NCBI GenBank assembly: GCA_910578345.1
Contig: CAJTRA010000003.1
Span: 124,001-188,000 of the forward strand
Direction of reading: 5' to 3'
Origin: an uncultured Lachnospiraceae bacterium
GTDB lineage: Bacteria; Bacillota; Clostridia; Lachnospirales; Lachnospiraceae
Length of the DNA: 64,000 nt
Positions 8,131 to 16,578 of the stretch are shown piece by piece. Position 1 is the stretch's first letter. The number at the start of each line of letters is the position of its first letter. The position numbers and the translations under genes are program-made. The notes under the pieces are model-generated. The model was not told the origin of the DNA. It ran no database searches and saw only the letters and a program-made list of their open reading frames with translations.

Positions 8131-9375
8131 TCACCTAACCTGCCCGTTTCCACGGATCAGATATTTATATGTCGTCAATTCTTTCAGTCCCATAGGCCCT
8201 CTCGCATGAAGCTTCTGTGTACTGATCCCGATCTCTGCGCCGAACCCGAACTCGAACCCGTCTGTAAATCTGGTAGACGCATTCACATACACACAGGCAG
8301 AATCGATTTCCCGCAGAAACTGCTCTGCATGTTCCCTGTTCTGTGTGAGGATGGCGTCGGAATGTTTCGTGTTATAACGGTTGATATGAAGGATCGCTTC
8401 GTCCACGGATGCGACTGTCTTCATCGATATGATATAATCCAGATATTCCGTACCATAATCTTCCTCTGTTGCTTCCAGGGCTTCTGGAAGTAGTTGACGC
8501 ACCCGTGCATCTCCACGCATCTCTACCTTCTTTTCCTGTAGGGCGCGTCCCAGCACAGGAAGCAGTTTCTCCGCTATCTTCTCATGAATCAGTAAGGACT
8601 CACAGGCATTACATACCCCGATCCGCTGTGTCTTGGCATTTATGATGATCGGTACAGCCTTATCCAAATCCGCATCTTCATCCACATAAATGTGACAGTT
8701 GCCGGTTCCCGTCTCGATCACAGGAATGGTGCTGTTCTCCACCACGGCGCGGATCAGTCCTGCGCCCCCCCTGGGGATCAGGACGTCTACGTACTGTTTT
8801 AATTTCATAAAGGCAGTGGTAACTGCCCTGTCATTATCCCGGATCAACTGTATGGCATCCGCCGTGATCTTCTTTACCTCTAACGCCTCTCTGACGACCT
8901 CTGTGATGGCAGTATTTGAATTGACCGCATCTCTGCCGCCCTTCAGAATGACCGCATTACCTGTCTTGAAGCAAAGACCGAAAGCGTCCGCAGTCACATT
9001 GGGTCTTGCCTCATAAATAATCCCGATCACGCCCATCGGCACTCTGACTTTATCGATTTTAAGTCCATTCGGCCTGTCGAAAGACTCAATGATCGTTCCC
9101 ACAGGATCTTCCAGACAGACGATCTGCTGCAGTCCCTCCGCCATGGCTTTGATCCGTTCCGGCGTCAGTTTCAGCCGGTCCAGCAAGCCGTCCGACATAC
9201 CGTTCGCCACGGCGCGCTCATAATCGATCCTGTTTGCTTCAAGAATCCGATCTGTGGCAGAGATCAATGCTGCCGCAGCAGCCTGCAGCGCCGCGTTCTT
9301 ATCCGCTGTCGATAGTTTCTGCAATTCATATTTCGCAGCAACGGCGTTTTGTCCTAATTTGTCTAAATATTCCAT
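8131..9375 (-). CDS. proA: Gamma-glutamyl phosphate reductase (glutamate-5-semialdehyde dehydrogenase)
   Basis: Reduces glutamyl-5-phosphate to glutamate-5-semialdehyde with NADPH, the second step of proline synthesis. The ATG at 9375 gives 414 aa, the usual ProA length, with Shine-Dalgarno GGGGAAGAG. The longer frame would place its start inside a -10 box. Aldehyde-dehydrogenase features are visible: the cofactor domain (VPMGVIGIIYEARPNV), the catalytic cysteine in QRIGVCNACESLL (about 255) and the C-terminal GFGAEIGIS. It is separated from its partner proB by about 6 kb of other genes, unlike the common proBA arrangement, and appears to have its own promoter. Confidence 0.97.
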   Translation of the reverse strand: MEYLDKLGQNAVAAKYELQKLSTADKNAALQAAAAALISATDRILEANRIDYERAVANGMSDGLLDRLKLTPERIKAMAEGLQQIVCLEDPVGTIIESFDRPNGLKIDKVRVPMGVIGIIYEARPNVTADAFGLCFKTGNAVILKGGRDAVNSNTAITEVVREALEVKKITADAIQLIRDNDRAVTTAFMKLKQYVDVLIPRGGAGLIRAVVENSTIPVIETGTGNCHIYVDEDADLDKAVPIIINAKTQRIGVCNACESLLIHEKIAEKLLPVLGRALQEKKVEMRGDARVRQLLPEALEATEEDYGTEYLDYIISMKTVASVDEAILHINRYNTKHSDAILTQNREHAEQFLREIDSACVYVNASTRFTDGFEFGFGAEIGISTQKLHARGPMGLKELTTYKYLIRGNGQVR

Positions 9376-9442
9376 TCTCTTCCCCTTTTCTGCGTTCTGA
9401 CTCTTTTTATAAATAATCCCATATTTTAGCATCCCTGTAAAC

Positions 9443-9451
9443 ATTATAGCA
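9443..9451 (-). promoter_or_regulatory. Extended -10 promoter for proA
   Basis: Minus strand TGCTATAAT: a perfect TATAAT (9448-9443) with the TGN extension. No good -35 is seen. It overlaps the stop codon of the upstream hydrolase and sits about 70 bases before the proA ATG. Confidence 0.6.
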
Positions 9452-10271
9452 CAGATTTTGAAACAGGAGCTTCCAAAAAACGTAAGACTCGCTCCGGAAA
9501 GTCCTTAGCTTCTTCATAAAGAGCATGTCCCAGATCCTGATACAGGAACAGTTCACTGTTTGGAATCCTGTCCGCTAATTCTATAGACGCTTTAGGTCCA
9601 ACGATCTGATCCTGCCCACCGCCTATGACTAATGTTGGGCATCCAATTGTCTCTAGTTCTGCCGAAGTATCATGATGCAGGCATGAACCCGCCTGGATCA
9701 AAAAACGGCCAAAATCGTTTGGCTTTCCCAGGAAGCCAAGAAAGGGATAAAGATGTCTGTATTTTTTCAAATACTTCTCTGAATAGGACTTTTCCGCTAT
9801 ATCGATCATAAGTCCACGGTAATCTCCCTGCCTGGCCATCCTCATCCAGCCGCTTACGGCCTTTTGTATGGTCTCGTTTTGTTTTGCAAGGGTAACAGTC
9901 AGCACCAGTCTATGCACCAGATACGGATGATCGATGGCCAGATATTGTGCGATCATTCCACCCTGTGATATTCCTATGACATCGGCGTTCGTCAGTCCAA
10001 GCGTTTCCATTACCTGCGCCTGGTCCCTGGCCATATCTCTTGTGGAACAGCCTTCCGGCAGATCGTTTTTCCGGCTGAATAGATAGACAGAATGATTCCT
10101 TGCATACCGATGATATAGGAGCGCCAGGACATAGGCCATCCCTTTCACAGTCGTCAGTCCGTCGCCCAAACCCGGAAGCATGATAAGGGTTTTCTCTCCG
10201 CTTCCAAAGGAAACATAATCCATCGTTGTACCATTTATTGGGACCTGACCGCTTTTGGCTCCTGACATCAT
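9444..10271 (-). CDS. Alpha/beta hydrolase
   Basis: A 275 aa alpha/beta-hydrolase-fold protein when read from ATG 10271. The nucleophile elbow is GISQGGM (serine about residue 92), an oxyanion-type motif MLPGLGDGL lies near residue 30, and a C-terminal aspartate/histidine pair is suggested by GGGQDQIVG and DLGHALYEE. No signal peptide is seen, so it is cytoplasmic. Its start overlaps the stop of the upstream membrane protein in an ATGA arrangement, a sign of translational coupling. The substrate is unknown; context suggests an ester or thioester linked to a glycolipid or envelope pathway, which is inference only. Confidence 0.85.
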   Translation of the reverse strand: MMSGAKSGQVPINGTTMDYVSFGSGEKTLIMLPGLGDGLTTVKGMAYVLALLYHRYARNHSVYLFSRKNDLPEGCSTRDMARDQAQVMETLGLTNADVIGISQGGMIAQYLAIDHPYLVHRLVLTVTLAKQNETIQKAVSGWMRMARQGDYRGLMIDIAEKSYSEKYLKKYRHLYPFLGFLGKPNDFGRFLIQAGSCLHHDTSAELETIGCPTLVIGGGQDQIVGPKASIELADRIPNSELFLYQDLGHALYEEAKDFPERVLRFLEAPVSKSVL

Positions 10272-12460
10272 ACTGTCCCCCGCAAAGAAATCACCACAAA
10301 CTCCTCTGCCGATTTCCCGTAAAGACCATCCTGCAGTTTCTGCACCACACTGTCCCGATATTCCCCAGACTCTACCATAGCCTGCGCAAATTCGGCACGG
10401 ATGCACAGATAGTCGGAACCATAATACGTATGCTGCAGATCGGCAAATTCATCCCCTGGCGTGATCATGCCCTCCACCACGTCCGGCCGGTAATAAGCTG
10501 ACCGGAAATCAATGTCATTGAAAATGATCACTGACTTTTCGGGAATTTCTTCATATGCTTCCTGCCATTGCGCTTCCAGCGCCAGATAATAATTATCGCT
10601 TTGCTCCATACCGCCATTCTCGAAAACAGACCACGCCGCAGTGATCAGCAAAAGCGTCACCATGCCGGCAAAATAATGGAATCCTCTCTTTCCCCGCAGG
10701 TAAGGAAGCAGCAGGCCGATCAGGGCGACACTGAGTAAGAAGGTCGCCGGTTCAAAGAAACGGAAATAAAAGCTGTCCATAGAAGAGACATAGCGGATCC
10801 CGATAAAGACCACGTCATAGACCACTGCCATAACGATCAGCACTGACTCTGTCGTGAAGCGCTTACAGTTTCTTACGATCAGCCAGCCGATCCCCGCCAG
10901 AATGCCCAACACCACAAATACCTTAATCTGATAGGGAAATCCCTCCACCAGTTCCGGGATCTGCATGGAAAAAAGATTGAAAAATTCTGTCAGCAGACTC
11001 TCGATCAGATCGTCGGTCAGAATCCGGTAATCATCCCACCACATTGTACGGCTCACCCCGGAGGCCATGCCGTTTTGTACCTTGTTCAGAAACAGATAGG
11101 CCATGCTTAGGATACCCGATGTCAATGCAGCGGCCGTTAACCTGACAAATTTGGACAGATCCGCCTGCAGCTTCTTTTTCCGATAGGACAGCAATAGAAG
11201 GAGCAGATAACCTCCTGTCACGATCCATACGAAGATCCCATAGTATCTGGTCAGAAAACAACAAAGTCCCATCATTCCCAAAGCCACATACCAGCCATAT
11301 GCCGGTCTCTCTTCCCGCAGTATCTTCGCAAGGATCAGGGCAAAGCAAAACAGAAACAGGATAAACGGAATTTCACTCCAGGTATAATAACTCAGATTCA
11401 GATAACCAATATTGGTCAGGCACAGTCCGTACAGCCAGGCATCTTTGCCAAAACATCTCCGCATCAGAAGCAGAAGCAGCCCCGCTGTCAGCATCGCTAC
11501 GATCTTAGAGGCCAGGTAGGCCTCCGCCCCGGTGACAAGCATCACAGCCGCAATCAGCACAGGATACAGGATCGGCCAGTTGGCAAACCAGGTATCATAT
11601 CCCGCAAGTCCGTCATAAGAGAATCCGTTTCCCGCCGCAAGATTGACTGCCTCACGCAGATAGCCGGAAGAATCTGCAGAGATATAGGCGCCTTTCAGAT
11701 AGGCTCTGGAATAAATGCTGATGCAGATACAGCCAAATAATATAAGCAGAAAAAGATCATTGCCATATTTTCTCACGAAAGCTGCAAAATAGTCCCCGCC
11801 ACGGCGGACCACTGCCCATACGCTTTGCCATCCGGTCCAGATACACAAAAGCCCCATGACAGTCAGCAGAAAGGACAATGGAACAGAATAGTAGAAGATA
11901 TCCCCGTAGGTCATCCGGACCGGTTCTACCCGGTTGATGCCTAGAGAGAGCCCGCACTCCAGGATTTCTCCATTTTTAATGACCTGTTCCTGGAACGGCA
12001 AAAGATCCCCCATTCCGGCAGGCACCTGCATGAAATACGGAGAACTGCCGTCGGCAAAGACAGAGAGCCGATACGTCTGTCCCGCCGTAAAGGAGGCATC
12101 GCCTGAGACCGTAAACCATTTTCCAGGGGTGACCGCCCCTACCGGAATGACCTGATTCATCAAAACGCTGGAAGTATCATCGGTTAACGTAAAACGCACA
12201 GTGCCTCTGCTGTCCTGTGCAATGTTCACCAGAAGAACCTGAAATCCGCTGCTCTGGAAATCCTCCTTCGCAGTCAGCGAAATTTCCAGTGTCTCTCCGG
12301 CCTCACAAGTGACATACACCGGATCGGGATTGATCTGCGGCAGAAGCTGCGTCGTCTCCATTCCGTTCTGTGCTGTGTGCGTCAGCACCAGCATAACAAT
12401 GCCAAACAGGAAGAAGACAATGAGACTACAGATGATTTTATGGAAGATTCCTTTTTTCAT
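10268..12460 (-). CDS. GT-C-like polytopic membrane protein, putative glycosyltransferase
   Basis: About 730 aa. An N-terminal membrane anchor (about 10-32) is followed by an extracytoplasmic beta-rich domain of roughly 140 residues, then about eleven membrane segments resembling GT-C enzymes of the ArnT/PMT (family 39) type, which use polyprenyl-phosphate sugars on the outer face. After the first core helix comes ISADSSGYLREA, whose aspartate (268 counting from the upstream GTG) stands where GT-C enzymes carry their catalytic acid. A C-terminal soluble part follows. Two starts are possible: GTG 12475, with the purine stretch too close, or ATG 12460 (KKGIFHKII), used here. It lies between a flavoprotein and a hydrolase in a tight cassette with a DPM1-like GT2, which could supply its lipid-linked donor. 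Acceptor and sugar are unknown. Confidence 0.75.
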   Translation of the reverse strand: MKKGIFHKIICSLIVFFLFGIVMLVLTHTAQNGMETTQLLPQINPDPVYVTCEAGETLEISLTAKEDFQSSGFQVLLVNIAQDSRGTVRFTLTDDTSSVLMNQVIPVGAVTPGKWFTVSGDASFTAGQTYRLSVFADGSSPYFMQVPAGMGDLLPFQEQVIKNGEILECGLSLGINRVEPVRMTYGDIFYYSVPLSFLLTVMGLLCIWTGWQSVWAVVRRGGDYFAAFVRKYGNDLFLLILFGCICISIYSRAYLKGAYISADSSGYLREAVNLAAGNGFSYDGLAGYDTWFANWPILYPVLIAAVMLVTGAEAYLASKIVAMLTAGLLLLLMRRCFGKDAWLYGLCLTNIGYLNLSYYTWSEIPFILFLFCFALILAKILREERPAYGWYVALGMMGLCCFLTRYYGIFVWIVTGGYLLLLLLSYRKKKLQADLSKFVRLTAAALTSGILSMAYLFLNKVQNGMASGVSRTMWWDDYRILTDDLIESLLTEFFNLFSMQIPELVEGFPYQIKVFVVLGILAGIGWLIVRNCKRFTTESVLIVMAVVYDVVFIGIRYVSSMDSFYFRFFEPATFLLSVALIGLLLPYLRGKRGFHYFAGMVTLLLITAAWSVFENGGMEQSDNYYLALEAQWQEAYEEIPEKSVIIFNDIDFRSAYYRPDVVEGMITPGDEFADLQHTYYGSDYLCIRAEFAQAMVESGEYRDSVVQKLQDGLYGKSAEEFVVISLRGTV

Positions 12461-12514
12461 GGATAATGATGACACCTTTCTATGAAATTTGAGACTTTTA
12501 CAACAAACGGAAAA

Positions 12515-13795
12515 TCATGTCCGCACCAGCTTCTCTGCAAGCTGCAGGGCAAGCTCCACTACCACGTCGGAATTATAATGACAATGCTCTCCCCATCGTC
12601 CTAATCCGTAAATCTTCCTTGACTTGCAGAAAATAAGTAATTTCTTCATCACTTCTGGTTTCCCGATGGTATTGAGCGGATAAGCATACGGATTCAGATA
12701 ACGATACCTGGCTTTGACCTGCTTCGCGGCATCCATTCCTACTGGTTCCGGAACGCCTGGCAGTTTCAGCGCAGTATCGTGAAACATCGCTGCCCTTTCT
12801 TTTCTCGTCTCCAGCCAATACCCCCTGCTTCCCCGACAGAAATTATGCCGCACCAGAATTCTGTGCCAGGGAACCTGCAGATCAGGCTCGTAGATCCACT
12901 GTGCAGCAGTGTCCAGATGTCTCGGCTCGTAGCGAATCTCTATGGCACTGGATTTCAGGCAAGACGTCAGTCTCCTGATCTCTTCAGGCATACCAGTGAT
13001 CTGCTCAAAACTCTGCCATGGAACCGTAGTGATCACCTGTTCTGCCTCGAATTCCTCTCCACTCTTCGTCCTGACCTTTCTATGTTCACAATCCAGTTCC
13101 ACTGCCTGCGCTCCATACCGTATCTTAGATCCCAAATCTTTCGCCATGCGAAGCCATACTTCACCGTAGCCGTATTGGACCGGATAATAGAAAGACGCAT
13201 GGCCTGGCTGGGTTCCGTAAGGCTTGTGCGTCAGACAAGACAGCAGCGTCTCCTCGAAACTTACATTCGGAAGCTTCTCAAGCCAGTATGTCCCCAATTC
13301 ATCCAGCTCATCCGCAAACATCTTCTGATTATAGGGAAGCATATACCGGTCGGCAATCCGCTGCCCTAACTTCCAGACAATCCATTCCACAAACTGTTCC
13401 GGCATGGGTTTTTCAAGATTACATCCTGCCCTGGCAATGGAGGTCAGATAAGATACCTGCTCCGACAGGTCAAATTGCCAGATATTGGCTTCCAGCGGAT
13501 GGCCGACCATCCTGCTGTCTATCCGGATACGGCTGTCCCGCTCAAAAAGCGCCCATTCCTCCCGCGGCATAAACTGGAACAAAAACTCTGTGACGTTCGG
13601 TCTTCTGACATCCAGGAAGTGTCCGCCGCCCAGATCCAATGGGTTGCCATCCACACAGACACTGCGGCACAGACCGCCCGCTTCTTCTTCCTTCTCCAAC
13701 AGTAAATAGGAGGTTTCTCCCTGTTCTTTTAACCGATGTGCCAGCGTAAGTCCCGAAGGACCAGCGCCCAGGATCAGATAGTTTACTTTTTCCAT
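12515..13795 (-). CDS. FAD-dependent oxidoreductase, UDP-galactopyranose-mutase-like
   Basis: A 426 aa flavoprotein of the amine oxidase / UDP-galactopyranose mutase superfamily. The N-terminal dinucleotide-binding motif is YLILGAGPSGLTLAHRL, followed by a glutamate for the ribose (LLEKEEEAGGLC, about 32-43) and LGGGHFLDV. The C-terminal flavin motif is GLGRWGEHCHYNSDVVVEL, very like the G-R-x-Y-x-Y-N-D region of mutases and related desaturases. It is not a clear orthologue of Glf. It lies 4 bases downstream of the GT2 gene and 39 bases or so before the GT-C gene, so the three are one unit. A role in isomerising or oxidising a sugar or lipid-linked sugar is inferred from the family and neighbours. 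Confidence 0.82.
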   Translation of the reverse strand: MEKVNYLILGAGPSGLTLAHRLKEQGETSYLLLEKEEEAGGLCRSVCVDGNPLDLGGGHFLDVRRPNVTEFLFQFMPREEWALFERDSRIRIDSRMVGHPLEANIWQFDLSEQVSYLTSIARAGCNLEKPMPEQFVEWIVWKLGQRIADRYMLPYNQKMFADELDELGTYWLEKLPNVSFEETLLSCLTHKPYGTQPGHASFYYPVQYGYGEVWLRMAKDLGSKIRYGAQAVELDCEHRKVRTKSGEEFEAEQVITTVPWQSFEQITGMPEEIRRLTSCLKSSAIEIRYEPRHLDTAAQWIYEPDLQVPWHRILVRHNFCRGSRGYWLETRKERAAMFHDTALKLPGVPEPVGMDAAKQVKARYRYLNPYAYPLNTIGKPEVMKKLLIFCKSRKIYGLGRWGEHCHYNSDVVVELALQLAEKLVRT

Positions 13796-13799
13796 ATTG

Positions 13800-14531
13800 T
13801 TACCCTATTGCCCGATCAAAACTTTTGTTGACATACCGCTCATGTTTCTTTAACTGAAATAACAGACGAAGCGCTTCCGTCACGGAACTGCCTTTTAAGC
13901 TGGAGGCTGTTCCCACATAGTGAATGGGGACTTCAATCGTGCGCAGACTCCTGCAGTAAAAACGCATCTCCGTCTGATACATATGGCCGGTAGACAAAAA
14001 AGCATCCAGATCCATACGCTCTAACACGCCGCGCTGGAAGCCTTCAAATCCGCTCGTCATATCTTTCAGCCTGGTTCCCAGCACGAAATTGGCAAGAAAG
14101 GTTCCTCCCTGGCTTAAAACGCGTCTGTAGATCGGCTGTTCCCGCATGGAACCCCCTTTCATAAAACGGGATCCCCACACACAGTCATAACCTTCTTCCA
14201 GCTTTTCAAGAAACTGTGGTATCTCCGACGGCTTATGGCTTCCCCCGCCGTCCATCTCCAGGATCTGTTCTGCCCCATCCAAAAGCGCCTGTCTAAAACC
14301 TTCCAGATAACAACTGATGACGCCTTTTGATTCCTTGTAGAAAATACATTTTACTCTGTCATCCTGCGCCGCCCTGTCCCGGATGATCTGCTCTGTCCGG
14401 TCTTTGGAAAAACTGTCGATTACCGGATAGAGAAATAAATTGTCATAGGGAAGCGACAAAATTTCCTCCATGACCTGCGCCATGGTAGCCTCTTCGTTGG
14501 CTACCGGCATAACGATAATTGTCTTCTTCAC
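13800..14531 (-). CDS. Family 2 glycosyltransferase, DPM1-like
   Basis: A GT-A fold transferase of the dolichyl-phosphate mannose synthase type, 243 aa, without the membrane helices of longer relatives. Start: GGAGG lies 5 bases before GTG 14531, so this is preferred over ATG 14543. The opening IIVMPVANEEAT and the nucleotide region match the family. The usual metal-binding MDADxSHxP appears as MDGGGSHKP (about 90), so the second aspartate of DxD is glycine, as in a bacterial subfamily. WGSRFMKGG and MTSGFEGFQR are also conserved. The likely reaction is transfer of a sugar from a nucleotide sugar to a polyprenyl phosphate. It opens the cassette with the mutase-like flavoprotein, the GT-C protein and the hydrolase. 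Confidence 0.85.
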   Translation of the reverse strand: MKKTIIVMPVANEEATMAQVMEEILSLPYDNLFLYPVIDSFSKDRTEQIIRDRAAQDDRVKCIFYKESKGVISCYLEGFRQALLDGAEQILEMDGGGSHKPSEIPQFLEKLEEGYDCVWGSRFMKGGSMREQPIYRRVLSQGGTFLANFVLGTRLKDMTSGFEGFQRGVLERMDLDAFLSTGHMYQTEMRFYCRSLRTIEVPIHYVGTASSLKGSSVTEALRLLFQLKKHERYVNKSFDRAIG

Positions 14532-14635
14532 ACTAACCTCCATGCATACCACAAGCTTGCTTGTGATACTGCTTCAACCTGTCCCCTCATATGTATATAA
14601 TACTTTTTATTTCCGCGAGCAACGCGCCAGGCGGC

Positions 14636-14649
14636 CGTGCTTGCACGGA
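14636..14649. repeat. Short perfect hairpin upstream of the glycosyltransferase cassette
   Basis: CCGTGC TT GCACGG in the 121-base gap between the cyclo-ligase and GT2 genes. It has no U-tract. A weak promoter candidate (TTGCTC, 17 bases, TATATA on the minus strand) follows it and could start the cassette. A related palindrome CCCGTGCACGGG occurs at 39734-39745. Confidence 0.35.
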
Positions 14650-14652
14650 TAT

Positions 14653-15351
14653 TTACAAGATCTCTCGTTCCGTGACCAGCAGATCCGGCAGCACATCATG
14701 CGCTTCATAAGGAAGCTGCGGCACGACCTGACAGCTATAGGCAAGCGCTGCCGTGGTCAATCGGATTCCTGGCTGTTTTTCTCTGTGATGCCATCGTTCC
14801 AGATATCGGTCATAGAATCCTTTTCCATAGCCAATGCGATGTCTGCTTCTATCGAATGCCGCGCCTGGCATCCACATCATTGCCTGATACAGCCCACGCC
14901 TTAAATCTCTCTTCTGTCCTATGCTGTTTTCCGGCACCGTACCTGGCAGGATATCCTGGCGCTTGATCCACTCCGGAAAAGAAATATCCTCTGCCGGCTC
15001 TGGAATCCCCTTATAGCCGCGTCGTAAATCCTCCAGGGAAATGATCTGCCAGAATTCCATCTCCTCACCTGAAACCTTCGGTGCAAACACACACTTTCCG
15101 TCCAAAAGCGCCTGTCTGATCAGCCCTGTTGTGTCCACTTCACTGCGATAACTTGCATAGGCCATGATGATCTGAGCTTCCTGATAAGCCTGATGTGCAA
15201 GGATTTTCTCCCGTATCTTTCCATCATACCATGCTTTGGCTTCCGGTTCCAGTTGTTCGCGTTTTGCCAGGATCTGTCTGCGAACCTTGCTCTTGCACAA
15301 TTTCTCTGCCTCTGTTGGCAGTGCTTCCTCTCTAAGATTCCTGTTTGCCAT
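14653..15351 (-). CDS. 5-formyltetrahydrofolate cyclo-ligase
   Basis: Converts 5-formyl-THF to 5,10-methenyl-THF with ATP, recycling the folate storage form. From ATG 15351 it is 232 aa, near the family norm. The N-terminal KSKVRRQILAKREQL binds ATP phosphate, and the conserved C-terminal block MPGAAFDRSRHRIGYGKGFYDRYL (split here as MPGAAFD and RIGYGKGFYDRYL, about 160-185) is diagnostic. It overlaps the end of the YnzC-family gene by 20 bases and so is co-expressed with it. Folate enzymes FolD and Fhs lie elsewhere in the window. Confidence 0.93.
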   Translation of the reverse strand: MANRNLREEALPTEAEKLCKSKVRRQILAKREQLEPEAKAWYDGKIREKILAHQAYQEAQIIMAYASYRSEVDTTGLIRQALLDGKCVFAPKVSGEEMEFWQIISLEDLRRGYKGIPEPAEDISFPEWIKRQDILPGTVPENSIGQKRDLRRGLYQAMMWMPGAAFDRSRHRIGYGKGFYDRYLERWHHREKQPGIRLTTAALAYSCQVVPQLPYEAHDVLPDLLVTEREIL

Positions 15352-15574
15352 GTTTTTTACCAAGATCCGTGATAGAACCGTCTTTCTCCAGGATAGAGAT
15401 ATTATCAAGCTGTCCTCTTAAGTTAGCCCGCACATTCGCCACATAAGCGCTGCGCAATTGTTTCTGTTCTTCTTTCTCTACATCCGTCAGGCCCTCCGCC
15501 TGTGATTTATGATATAATTCGTTGATCCTAGCTGTCATCTGTGCTACATTCATTTTCTGACTATTTTTCTCCAT
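15332..15574 (-). CDS. DUF896 (YnzC family) protein
   Basis: An 80 aa protein from ATG 15574. The core ARINELYHKSQAEGLTDVE and the EQKQLRSAYVANVRANLRGQLDNI stretch identify the YnzC/DUF896 family, small two-helix cytoplasmic proteins widespread in Firmicutes. Function is not established; a link to the SOS response was proposed for the Bacillus member. The C-terminus (LGKKHGKQES) overlaps the cyclo-ligase start by 20 bases in another frame. Two short hairpins (15625-15640 and 15650-15685) lie between it and proB. Confidence 0.9.
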   Translation of the reverse strand: MEKNSQKMNVAQMTARINELYHKSQAEGLTDVEKEEQKQLRSAYVANVRANLRGQLDNISILEKDGSITDLGKKHGKQES

Positions 15575-15692
15575 GCTTTTGAATGCTTCCTTTATATGAT
15601 TTATCGTCCTGACTCGATTGTCTTGCCGCAAATCAGCGGCTTTCATGCTGTCTTCGCAGGTTCGGCGTCATCTCCTTGCGAGGACGTATTCT

Positions 15693-16562
15693 CTAATCAT
15701 GTGCCATCTGCTGCACATACAGCGGCAGGTCAAACCCTTCTTCCCTATGTGCCAAAAACAGCGTGCCGATGTTCTGTCCTGCCAAAATCCGGTGGATCAC
15801 CTTAATGTCTGCACTGTTTGCGATCACCATATCTACGCCCATATTGCCGGCGATCCTGGCCGCCTGCAGCTTCGTGTTCATGCCGCCCGTGCCGGAAGAA
15901 CTTCCGGTGGACGCCTTGCCCATCTCCATCAGTTCCTCTGTCAGGCCGTCTACGACCTCTATATAACGCGCATCCGGATTCTTTCTGGGATCGTCCGTGT
16001 ATAATCCGTCAATATCCGATAACAGGATCAGCGCATCAGCGCCGATCAGTGCCGCCACAATAGCCGACAGGGTATCATTATCTCCGATCCCCAGCTCATA
16101 GGTCGCCACCGTGTCATTCTCATTGACGATAGGCACGACGCCCAGCTTAAACAACTCCGCAAAGGTGTTGCGGGCGTTGAAACGATTCAGATTATCAATG
16201 ATCGTATTCTTCGTCATCAGGATCTGTGCCGCCACTTGATTGTATTCCGCAAAGATCTTCTGATAAGTCATCATCAGTCTGGCCTGGCCGATCGCCGCAC
16301 ATGCCTGCTTCACCGCCGTCGGATCATCCTGCTCGATTCCCTGCCGCATCACGGCCTTCCTGCCTACTGCCACGGCGCCGGACGTCACTAACACCACGTC
16401 TTTCCCCCGGTTCCTGATATCGCACAGCTCCCGCACCAGCACATCCAACTTCGTGTAATCCAGATCCCCTGTCTGCACATGCTGCAGTGACGAGGAACCG
16501 ATTTTGATCACGATTCTTTTCTTATCTTTCATCATTTCTCTGATCTGTGTATTCTCTGACAT
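15693..16562 (-). CDS. proB: Glutamate 5-kinase
   Basis: Phosphorylates glutamate to glutamyl-5-phosphate, the first and feedback-regulated step of proline synthesis. The amino-acid-kinase fold is clear: IVIKIGSSSLQH near the N-terminus, VLVTSGAVAVG (about 57-67), the NENDTVAT loop and GTGGMNTKLQAA. At 289 aa it lacks the C-terminal PUA domain present in the about 370 aa enterobacterial enzyme, a common short form in Firmicutes. It is 17 bases downstream of an FAD oxidoreductase gene and thus in a long unit; proA is more than 6 kb downstream. Confidence 0.95.
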   Translation of the reverse strand: MSENTQIREMMKDKKRIVIKIGSSSLQHVQTGDLDYTKLDVLVRELCDIRNRGKDVVLVTSGAVAVGRKAVMRQGIEQDDPTAVKQACAAIGQARLMMTYQKIFAEYNQVAAQILMTKNTIIDNLNRFNARNTFAELFKLGVVPIVNENDTVATYELGIGDNDTLSAIVAALIGADALILLSDIDGLYTDDPRKNPDARYIEVVDGLTEELMEMGKASTGSSSGTGGMNTKLQAARIAGNMGVDMVIANSADIKVIHRILAGQNIGTLFLAHREEGFDLPLYVQQMAHD

Positions 16563-16578
16563 GTCATTCTCTCCTGTC

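Noticed and set aside
7925..8134. A 69-codon open frame on the minus strand between proA and ArsR
   Set aside because: It runs through the ArsR promoter and operator, has no Shine-Dalgarno and no family resemblance. The gap is better explained as control region.
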